Assembly (NCBI GenBank): GCA_003519965.1
Contig: DOVS01000158.1
Span: forward strand, 1 to 5,212
Source of the DNA: Betaproteobacteria bacterium
GTDB lineage: Bacteria > Pseudomonadota > Gammaproteobacteria > Burkholderiales > UBA9220
Direction of reading: 5' to 3'
Length of the DNA: 5,212 nt
Under the pieces are notes generated by a model that saw nothing but the letters and a program-made list of their open reading frames with translations, was not told the origin of the DNA and searched no databases. Positions within the stretch are counted from its first letter, which is position 1, and every line of letters begins with the position of its first letter. Of the stretch, positions 1-5,212 are shown one piece after another. Both the position numbers and the translations under genes were made by a program.

Positions 1-290
1 ACGATCCGCCATTGTGCAGAAGGAATTTCCTCCTCGCCTGCTGCATCGAGGAATGGGCGGCGCTTGTAGACGCAGCATGCCATCCCTGGAGAGGCGCGGG
101 TAAACAGTGTCTCGCGGCGAATCATTGCCGATTGTTCTCCGACTCCTTATAATCCGTTTCAGCATTATTCGCTGGCGACGGATTGATCGATTCGATACTG
201 AGATCGCGGATATAACCGTATGGCCGCAAAAACGCCGGCGGCAAACACAGCACTTTTTAAGACGGCTTCGCAACCCCCCACGGCTCCGCC
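1..290. other. Intergenic / leader region without a supported gene
   Basis: All three plus-strand frames entering from the left edge end in stops (67-69, 110-112 and 147-149), and none of the three peptides is recognisable. On the minus strand an ATG at 12-10 starts M-A-D-R and runs off the left edge. It has an AGGAGG at 34-29, but 16 bases away, which is far for a Shine-Dalgarno sequence, so a divergent gene there is only a possibility. Positions 154-290 would be the untranslated leader of the next gene. They contain a possible 5-bp stem (GCCGC 223-227 with GCGGC 238-242) and a short T-run (254-258), but these are not arranged as a convincing terminator or riboswitch. A second weak -10-like TATAAC lies at 211-216 without a well-spaced -35. 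Confidence 0.6.
125..153 (+). promoter_or_regulatory. Sigma70-type promoter for the kinase-like/Sel1 gene
   Basis: A perfect -10 hexamer TATAAT (148-153) lies 17 bases downstream of TTGCCG (125-130), which matches 4 of 6 positions of the TTGACA consensus. Spacing is optimal. Transcription would start near 160, leaving a leader of about 130 bases before the ATG at 291. It is the strongest promoter-like match I found upstream of the plus-strand pair, and the dehydrogenase gene 24 bases after the first gene probably shares it. The call rests on motif match only. Confidence 0.6.
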
Positions 291-2099
291 ATGACCACTC
301 AAGATGAAGCGGTAACCGCCCACCCACCTGTCCAAGTGGAAACATTGCGCGTCACCGACCACCGCGGCTTACCGGCGGAGCGCGTGCGCAAAACGCTAGC
401 CGTCGAATTTCCCGCCGCCGGTTATTGGCTATGCCACGAAGCGCGAATTCTGCAAGAATTCCCGCCCGCCATGCCGACCGCCCAGTTCGTTTCAGTGGAT
501 ATCGACCAGCGCGCCTTGGTCGTCGAAGCGCCCGGCTATGCGTTATCGCAACTACTGAACACGCCCGCCGGCGAACTCCAGCATCCTTTTCAGCGATCCA
601 GCGATCTCATTCGCCTAATCCAGGCCGTCTGCCGGGCGGCGGCGGCCATTCACGCCGCGGGGGTCGTGCATGGCTGCTTGCGGCCCGACAACATCTTTTT
701 ATCGCTCGCCGACGACCAGCGCATCGATTACGGATCGGTGCGGCTCACCGACTTCGCTTTTGCCCACAGCGCGCTGCACCGCATGGAAAAAGCGCCGTTT
801 CTCGATCCTGACGGCGGGCAAGCCGCTTTCCTTTCGCCCGCCTGCCGTCGCGCGCTGCAACAGGATTGGCGCAATTACGCCCGGTTGTGCGGCGAAAAAG
901 ACAAAATGCGGTGGAGCGCGTTAAGCGCGGCGTCGAAAAAACGCTATGCCGATCTGCGTCTCGCCCGTCCCGCCTATAACACCATCGGTTGGCGGGCCGA
1001 CCTATACAGCCTCGGCTACTGGCTTCACCACATTTCACTGCGCCGGATCGATTATTTCAATGGCGTTCACCAGGAAAAACTCCCCGCGTTGCTGAAGAAA
1101 ATGCAGCGATCCTGGGGGGCGGGCGGCTTTCGCCGCCTAACGGCGGCGCTCGCCGAGTTAGACGCCTTTGAACTGGACGCGGCTTCGCCCCAAATCACGA
1201 TGGACCCCGCCCAAGCGCCGCTGGAAAACCAAGCGCCGTTCCCCGCTCTCGGCATAACAGCGCCCACCGCCGCGGAACCGGCGCCCAGCGACAGCACCGC
1301 GCCACGCGGCGGATTTTCCGCCGCCGCCCGCCGCCCCTTGCCTCTCGGCGCGACGGCAACCGCCGGCATTGGCCGCACACTAGCGGCGCCGCGCCGTTTC
1401 CCGTGGAAGAAGGCCGTCATCGCCGCCGCGATTATTGTCTATGGCGCCGCCTGGTTCGCGGCTTCTCATGACGAGACGCCGAAGGCGGCCGCGCCGCGCG
1501 CCGCCGCGGTTTCTCCCCCGCCCGCCATGGCCGCCGCCATTCCCGCGACGCTGCCGGAAAAACCCGTCAAGACACCGCACGCCGCCGCCCGGCCGGCGCC
1601 TCCGCCGCCGCTCGACGCCGCCGGCCGGTTCCGTCAAGCGCTGAAGGCGGCGCAAACCGGAGACGCTACAGCGCAAACTACGGTAGGCCTCATGTACCGG
1701 CATGGCAAAGGAACGCCCCAGAACGACGGAGAAGCGGTCAAGTGGTATAAAAAAGCGGCGCTGCAAGGCAACGCCGAAGCCGAGGCCTATCTCGGCTTCA
1801 TGTACATGACGGGACGGGGCGTAAGAAGAAACGATCATATGGCGCTCAAATGGGACACGAAATCTGCTGATCAAGGCGATTCGGATGCGCAATACAATTT
1901 GGCGCTGATGTATCTCGACGGCCGGGGCGTGCCGTCCGACAAAATACAAGCTTATGTCTGGTTCAAGCTGGCGTCGGCAAACGACGCCGGCGCCCGCGCC
2001 CGGCTCCGCACCCTAATCACGCAAATGCACACGAACGACATTCTAGAGGCGGAGCGGCGCGTTGGCCAATGGCGGCGCGGCCATCCGCCCGCGCGCTAA
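291..2099 (+). CDS. Membrane-anchored kinase-like (probable pseudokinase) protein with C-terminal Sel1 repeats
   Basis: This encodes 602 residues. Roughly residues 30-300 resemble a Ser/Thr protein kinase fold: a catalytic-loop equivalent HGCLRPDN (127-134), a DFG equivalent DFA (154-156) and DLYSLG (237-242), which matches the subdomain IX motif of bacterial kinases. The catalytic Asp of HRD is replaced by Cys129 and the DFG glycine by Ala156. No clear glycine-rich loop or beta-3 lysine is visible; Glu50 may be the helix-C glutamate. Activity is therefore doubtful, and a binding or scaffolding pseudokinase role is inferred. Residues 300-370 are a Pro/Ala-rich linker. A single transmembrane helix (about 375-391) follows basic residues, predicting a cytoplasmic kinase-like part. 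A second Pro/Ala linker leads to three Sel1-type TPR repeats of about 36 residues (457-565), presumably periplasmic, a fold that usually binds proteins. ATG 291 is the first start after an in-frame stop at 258-260; no Shine-Dalgarno sequence is visible. Target unknown. Confidence 0.85.
   Translation: MTTQDEAVTAHPPVQVETLRVTDHRGLPAERVRKTLAVEFPAAGYWLCHEARILQEFPPAMPTAQFVSVDIDQRALVVEAPGYALSQLLNTPAGELQHPFQRSSDLIRLIQAVCRAAAAIHAAGVVHGCLRPDNIFLSLADDQRIDYGSVRLTDFAFAHSALHRMEKAPFLDPDGGQAAFLSPACRRALQQDWRNYARLCGEKDKMRWSALSAASKKRYADLRLARPAYNTIGWRADLYSLGYWLHHISLRRIDYFNGVHQEKLPALLKKMQRSWGAGGFRRLTAALAELDAFELDAASPQITMDPAQAPLENQAPFPALGITAPTAAEPAPSDSTAPRGGFSAAARRPLPLGATATAGIGRTLAAPRRFPWKKAVIAAAIIVYGAAWFAASHDETPKAAAPRAAAVSPPPAMAAAIPATLPEKPVKTPHAAARPAPPPPLDAAGRFRQALKAAQTGDATAQTTVGLMYRHGKGTPQNDGEAVKWYKKAALQGNAEAEAYLGFMYMTGRGVRRNDHMALKWDTKSADQGDSDAQYNLALMYLDGRGVPSDKIQAYVWFKLASANDAGARARLRTLITQMHTNDILEAERRVGQWRRGHPPAR
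1659..1985 (+). repeat. Three tandem Sel1-like (TPR) protein repeats
   Basis: Within the kinase-like protein, residues 457-492, 493-528 and 529-565 each follow the Sel1 pattern: an A-x-A start, then LG/LA-x-MY, then a G-x-G turn (HGKGT, TGRGV, DGRGV), then A-x-x-W and a closing A-x-x-G or A-x-A. The third unit has the variant A-Y-V-W-F-K-L-A-S-A typical of a last repeat. The similarity is at protein level, and the DNA copies have diverged, so this is an old domain rather than a recent DNA duplication. Confidence 0.85.
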
Positions 2100-2123
2100 C
2101 GCACCTAACATCGCGATTTACCC

Positions 2124-3321
2124 ATGACGCCAATCCCCGCATTCTCCCTTTCCCGCCTGCCGCGCATCGAATACGGCGACGGCGGCTTTTCCCGCGTCCC
2201 CGCATTGCTGGCGCGCTTCGGCGCACACCCCCTGATTGTCACCGGCAGCCAATCCTTCTGCCAGACGGTCCAATGGGAAACATTAGCCAGCACGCTGACG
2301 GCGCGCGGCGTGCGCTGGGAAACTTGGCAAGTGCATGGCGAGCCTTCCCCCCAAGAAATCGACGCAGCGGTCTCGGCGTTGCGGCGCACCGGTATCGACG
2401 TGGTGCTGGGCGTCGGCGGCGGCAGCGTGCTGGACGCGGCGAAAGCGATCGCCGGCCTGCTCGAACCGGGCAACTCGGTGATGGATCATCTGGAAGGCGT
2501 GGGTCTAGAATTACCCTATCGCGGCCCCGCCACGCCGTTTATCGCCGTTCCGACCACGGCGGGCGCCGGATCGGAAGCCACGCAAAACGCGGTGCTGAGC
2601 GTCCAGGGCGAGAATGGGTATAAGAAGTCGTTCCGCGACGAGCGCTTAACCGCCGAGTACGCGGTTATCGATCCAGAACTCATGGCCGGTTGCCCGCCTT
2701 CGCTCATCGCCGCCAACGGCATGGATGCGCTGACCCAACTGCTGGAGTCTTTTGTCTCCATCCGCGCCAATCCGTTTACCGACGCCCTAGCGCTCGACGG
2801 TATCCGCCGCGTGAGCGACGGTCTACTGGCGTGGGTGGGCGGAAGGCGGAGCGCAAGCGGCGGCGGGACGGCGGGCAATGGCCTACGCCGCGTTGTTGTC
2901 TGGCGTCACTTTGGCGCAAGCGGGACTGGGCGCGGTGCATGGCCTCGCCGCGCCGTTGGGGGCGTTGTTTCCCATTCCCCACGGCGTGGCCTGCAGCGCA
3001 CTGGCGGCGGCCGCCACCCGGATGAATATCGATTGCATGGAAGCCCGCGATCCGGCGAATCCCGCCCTCGAAAAATACGCGCAACTGGGGCGGCTGTTCC
3101 GTGGCCGCAGTCACGTGGACGATGCGGGCGCGCGCGTCTTTCTGGTGCATACGCTCACGCAATGGAGCACGCAGCTGGAATTGCCGCGTCTTTCCCATTT
3201 CGGCGTGACCGCGGGCGATCTGGATCGCGTTGTCGCCCGGCGCCGGGGCAACAGCATGAAAACCAATCCGATGGTCCTAACCAATAACGAAGCACGGGCT
3301 ATTCTAGCGCAGCGGCTGTAG
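2124..3321 (+). pseudogene. Iron-containing alcohol dehydrogenase, interrupted by a frameshift
   Basis: Group III (iron-dependent) alcohol dehydrogenases interconvert alcohols and aldehydes or ketones with NAD(P)H in the cytoplasm; the substrate cannot be read here. The first part (2124 to about 2834, residues 1-237) carries the nucleotide-binding GGGS (98-101), TTAGAGSE (144-151) and the metal-site segment GMDALTQ, with Asp201 and Gln205 where FucO-type enzymes have Asp and His. The rest is in the +1 frame, up to TAG 3319-3321. It holds the two expected metal-binding histidines in GAVHGLA (codon 2938-2940) and IPHG (codon 2980-2982). Joining the frames near 2832-2839 gives about 397 residues, close to the usual 380-390. 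Both halves are well conserved, so the break is recent or a sequencing error. The gene starts 24 bases after the previous stop, suggesting an operon; a second in-frame stop (2106-2108) precedes the ATG, and no clear Shine-Dalgarno sequence is visible. Confidence 0.85.
2832..2839 (+). other. Frameshift site: tandem TGGG-TGGG in the dehydrogenase gene
   Basis: The upstream frame reads GLLAWVGGRR and then loses all family similarity. The frame one base further on gives AEGGAQAAAGRRAMAYAALL, which continues the family. The junction is a direct 4-bp repeat, TGGG at 2832-2835 and 2836-2839. Removing one copy restores GLLAW-AEGGAQ exactly. Removing one G instead gives GLLAWW-AEGGAQ, also acceptable. 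Both correct the same +1 shift, so slippage mutation and homopolymer miscall cannot be told apart from this sequence. Confidence 0.75.
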
Positions 3322-3326
3322 GCGCT

Positions 3327-3340
3327 CGCCGCCTTCGGCG
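3327..3340. terminator. Possible hairpin in the convergent gap
   Basis: The dehydrogenase stop (3321) and the purT stop (3362-3364, minus strand) face each other across 40 bases. In the gap CGCCG (3327-3331) pairs with CGGCG (3336-3340) around a CCTT loop. A stem here could slow RNA polymerase from either side, but there is no T-run on either strand, so it is not a standard intrinsic terminator. GC-rich DNA gives such stems by chance. Confidence 0.25.
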
Positions 3341-3361
3341 CACCGCCGCGGCCGAGTCCGC

Positions 3362-4561
3362 TTAGCCGTTAACCGGCCGCACTGTCGCGGCGGCGAGCGC
3401 GGCGCGGCGACGCGCGTCCTCCACGGTTTCACCGTTGGCCAGCGCCACGCCCATGCGGCGACGGATAAAGGCTTCCGGTTTGCCGAACAGCCGTATATCG
3501 GTCTGCGGCGTCCGCAGCGCCGCGTCCACCCCCTCGAAGGCGATGCCTTTTTGCGCCATACCGCCGTAAATCACCGCGCTGGCGCCAGGGCGCAGCAACG
3601 CAGTGGACACCGGCAAGCCGAGAATCGCGCGGGCGTGCAGGTCAAACTCGCTTTGGGTCTGGCTGACGAGCGTCACCATGCCGGTGTCGTGAGGCCGAGG
3701 ACTGACTTCGCTAAACCAGACCTGGTCGCCCCGGACAAACAGCTCGACGCCGAAAATCCCACGTCCCCCGAGATTGTCGGTCACCGCCGCGGCGATTTCC
3801 CGCGCCCGCCGCATCGCGGCTTCGCTCATCGGCTGCGGTTGCCAGCTCTCCACGTAATCGCCTTGTTCTTGACGATGGCCGATCGGATCGCAAAAATACG
3901 TCTGCACCCCGCCATTTTCATCCAGCGCCCGCACCGTCAGCAAGGTGATTTCCACCTCGAAATCCACCATTTCCTCTACGATTACCCGCCCACGGTTCAC
4001 CCGGCCGCCGCATAGCGCGTAATCCCAAGCTTTTTCCACGTCTTCCGGGCCGTGCACCGTCGATTGTCCCTTGCCGGAGGAGGACATCACCGGCTTGACG
4101 AGACAAGGATAGCCGACGCCGCCGTCAATCGCCATGCGCAAGGCGTTCAGGGAATCGGCGAAAGCGTAGCGGGAAGTCGGCAGTTCCAGCGTTTCCGCCG
4201 CCAACCGGCGAATACCTTCCCGGTTCATGGTCAATTGGGCGGCGCGGGCGGTGGGAATCACTTCCGCCAAACCCTCGGCCTCGATCTGCGCCAGCCTATC
4301 GGTAGCGATCGCTTCGATCTCGGGTACGATCAGATGCGGCCGCTCCCGTGTGACTAGGGCGCGCAACGCATCGCCGTCGGCCATGTCGATTACATGGGCG
4401 CGATGAGCGACTTGGTGTCCCGGCGCATCGGGATACCGATCCACGGCGACAACTTCGACGCCGAGGCGTTGCAGGGCGATAATCACTTCCTTGCCTAATT
4501 CGCCGCTGCCCAGCAGCATGACGCGGGTTGCGCAAGAAGAAAGCGGAGTACCGATTTTCAT
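3362..4561 (-). CDS. purT: Formate-dependent phosphoribosylglycinamide formyltransferase 2 (GAR transformylase T)
   Basis: PurT makes formyl-GAR from GAR, formate and ATP, the folate-independent version of the third step of IMP synthesis, in the cytosol. The 399 residues match the roughly 392-residue E. coli enzyme nearly end to end. The N-terminal domain has [13 protein letters not shown] (13-25), AVDRY (39-43) and [10 protein letters not shown] (79-88), followed by [14 protein letters not shown] (110-123). The ATP-grasp domain has [12 protein letters not shown] (156-167) with its nucleotide-binding loop, VEE (195-197), GHRQEQGDY (228-236), FGVELFV (270-276) and [13 protein letters not shown] (283-295). 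Glu273 and Glu285 sit where the family's Mg-binding glutamates lie. The C-terminal part retains LFGKPE (358-363). No key residue is missing. The ATG at 4561 has a good Shine-Dalgarno sequence. It follows ybiT on the same strand by 108 bases, so read-through is possible. I see no PurR-like operator. Confidence 0.97.
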   Translation of the reverse strand: MKIGTPLSSCATRVMLLGSGELGKEVIIALQRLGVEVVAVDRYPDAPGHQVAHRAHVIDMADGDALRALVTRERPHLIVPEIEAIATDRLAQIEAEGLAEVIPTARAAQLTMNREGIRRLAAETLELPTSRYAFADSLNALRMAIDGGVGYPCLVKPVMSSSGKGQSTVHGPEDVEKAWDYALCGGRVNRGRVIVEEMVDFEVEITLLTVRALDENGGVQTYFCDPIGHRQEQGDYVESWQPQPMSEAAMRRAREIAAAVTDNLGGRGIFGVELFVRGDQVWFSEVSPRPHDTGMVTLVSQTQSEFDLHARAILGLPVSTALLRPGASAVIYGGMAQKGIAFEGVDAALRTPQTDIRLFGKPEAFIRRRMGVALANGETVEDARRRAALAAATVRPVNG

Positions 4562-4566
4562 GAAAA

Positions 4567-4572
4567 TTCCTT
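4567..4572 (-). promoter_or_regulatory. Ribosome binding site of purT
   Basis: On the minus strand AAGGAA is followed by five bases (TTTTC) and then the ATG at 4561-4559. Motif and spacing are good and fix the purT start. The two plus-strand genes have no comparable site. Confidence 0.75.
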
Positions 4573-4635
4573 ACTTGAAGCTGAATACAATGCTCCGCAC
4601 CCAAACGGCGGCAGGCGGGCAACGTCCGCGCGGCG

Positions 4636-4666
4636 GGCGCTTAAGCGCAACGCCGGCGGCAGCGCC
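4636..4666. other. Palindromic spacer between ybiT and purT
   Basis: The 108-bp spacer contains a perfect 12-bp palindrome, GCGCTTAAGCGC, at 4637-4648, and CGCCGGCG at 4651-4658. GGCGCT (4636-4641) can also pair with AGCGCC (4661-4666), giving a 6-bp stem just after the ybiT stop. No T-run follows on the minus strand, so this is not a clear terminator. A symmetric protein-binding site or an RNA stem affecting purT expression are both possible, as is chance in GC-rich DNA. I found no convincing sigma70 promoter for purT in the spacer. Confidence 0.25.
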
Positions 4667-4669
4667 ACG

Positions 4670-5212
4670 CTAAGCGTCGATTCCCTGACTATGTAGATAA
4701 TCCTCGTAATTGCCGGCGTAATGGCGGAAGCCGCCCTTGCCGTCGAGTTCGATGATCTGGGTGGCGAGAGAGGACACAAATTGCCGGTCATGACTCACAA
4801 AAATCAGCGTACCGGTGTATTTCTCCAACGCTAGATTGAGGGATTCGATGGATTCCATATCCATGTGGTTGGTGGGTTCGTCCATCACCAGGACGTTAGG
4901 ACGCTGCAAAATCAGTTGACCGTACAGCATGCGTCCTTTTTCGCCGCCGGACAGCACCCGCACCGCTTTTTTTACATCGTCGCCGGAAAAGAGCAGGCGG
5001 CCGAGAGTGCCGCGAATCACTTGGTCGTCGTCTCCCGCGCGCCGCCACTGGCTCATCCACTCGAAGAGGCCGAGGTCGCTATCGAAATCGGGCGCATGAT
5101 CCTGGGCGAAATAGCCGATATGCGCTTTCTCCGCCCATTTCGCCTCGCCTTGGTCGGGCTCTGTTTCGCTCACCAGGCATTTCAGCAAGGTGGTCTTGCC
5201 CGCGCCGTTGGG
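4670..5212 (-). CDS. ybiT: ABC-F family ATPase YbiT, C-terminal part (5' end beyond window)
   Basis: ABC-F proteins are soluble twin-ATPase proteins that bind the ribosome and act in translation; they lack membrane domains. The window holds the last 180 codons, about a third of a protein of roughly 530 residues, covering the second nucleotide-binding domain. Numbered from the right edge, it begins inside Walker A (PNGAGKTT, 1-8). It continues with the Q-loop (IGYFAQDH, Gln37), a YbiT-like stretch [15 protein letters not shown] (50-64), signature LSGGEKGR (87-94), Walker [11 protein letters not shown] (107-116) with catalytic Glu112, and the H-loop VSHDR (His141). It ends in [14 protein letters not shown], closely like the E. 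coli YbiT tail and without the extra C-terminal domain of Uup. One oddity is NHMD (115-118) where the family usually has NHLD, a conservative change. The stop is TAG at 4672-4670. The frame is open to the window edge, so the gene is truncated only by the window. Confidence 0.95.
   Translation of the reverse strand, partial: PNGAGKTTLLKCLVSETEPDQGEAKWAEKAHIGYFAQDHAPDFDSDLGLFEWMSQWRRAGDDDQVIRGTLGRLLFSGDDVKKAVRVLSGGEKGRMLYGQLILQRPNVLVMDEPTNHMDMESIESLNLALEKYTGTLIFVSHDRQFVSSLATQIIELDGKGGFRHYAGNYEDYLHSQGIDA

Noticed and set aside
1..12. Divergent minus-strand gene starting M-A-D-R at the left edge
   Set aside because: Only four codons are visible, and the AGGAGG is 16 bases from the ATG, too far to count as support.
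107..307. 66-residue plus-strand frame across the promoter region
   Set aside because: It would overlap the promoter and the start of the kinase-like gene; its sequence is Arg-rich and unrecognisable.
1380..1949. 189-residue minus-strand reading frame opposite the Sel1 region
   Set aside because: It is Arg/Gly-rich, lies wholly inside the well-supported plus-strand gene and has no recognisable motif; long antisense frames are expected in GC-rich genes.
2069..2623. 184-residue plus-strand frame overlapping the end of the kinase-like gene and the start of the dehydrogenase
   Set aside because: It is Arg-rich with no motif, and overlaps two supported genes in another frame.
2840..3287. Continuation of the dehydrogenase's first frame to a stop at 3287
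   Set aside because: After 2840 this frame gives Arg/Gly/Pro-rich sequence with no family similarity, while the +1 frame carries the conserved histidines. The continuation is a by-product of the frameshift.
3551..4015. 154-residue plus-strand frame opposite purT
   Set aside because: It is antisense to a conserved enzyme gene, with low-complexity His/Arg-rich translation and no Shine-Dalgarno sequence.
5186..5188. TTG as a start codon for the ABC-F fragment
   Set aside because: The frame is open beyond it to the window edge and encodes Walker A (PNGAGKTT) immediately upstream, so TTG is an internal Leu codon.
1..5212. CRISPR arrays, tRNA or rRNA genes, insertion-sequence ends
   Set aside because: I found no regularly spaced repeats, no cloverleaf-like or rRNA-like stretches, no transposase-like frame and no terminal inverted repeats on reading both strands.

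Overview
The window is GC-rich (about 60-65% by eye), densely coded DNA. It most likely comes from a gammaproteobacterium. The best-supported genes, purT and ybiT, match the Escherichia coli proteins as I recall them over long stretches, and PurT is typical of that class. I cannot assign a genus. I see no phage, insertion-sequence, CRISPR, tRNA or rRNA signature.

Layout. Positions 1-290 hold no gene I can support, but contain a near-consensus sigma70-type promoter (-10 TATAAT at 148-153) pointing right. Next is a plus-strand pair. The first gene (291-2099) encodes a 602-residue protein with an N-terminal protein-kinase-like fold, one transmembrane helix and three Sel1 repeats; its catalytic loop reads HGC instead of HRD, so it is probably a pseudokinase. 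Only 24 bases later starts an iron-containing alcohol dehydrogenase gene (2124-3321), which is split by a frameshift near 2832-2839. A tandem TGGG-TGGG there looks like a 4-bp duplication, or a one-base homopolymer error.

The right half is on the minus strand and converges on the dehydrogenase across a 40-bp gap. The 3' third of an ABC-F ATPase gene (ybiT) enters from the right edge and stops at 4670. After a 108-bp spacer comes purT (4561-3362), the formate-dependent GAR transformylase of purine synthesis, with a clear Shine-Dalgarno sequence.

How they work together: purT and ybiT are conserved housekeeping genes for purine synthesis and ribosome-associated translation. The kinase-like/Sel1 gene and the dehydrogenase are probably co-transcribed from the promoter at 125-153, but nothing in the sequence links their functions. 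The main items worth checking are the degenerate membrane kinase-Sel1 architecture and the broken dehydrogenase. I found no clear evidence of a new multi-gene system.
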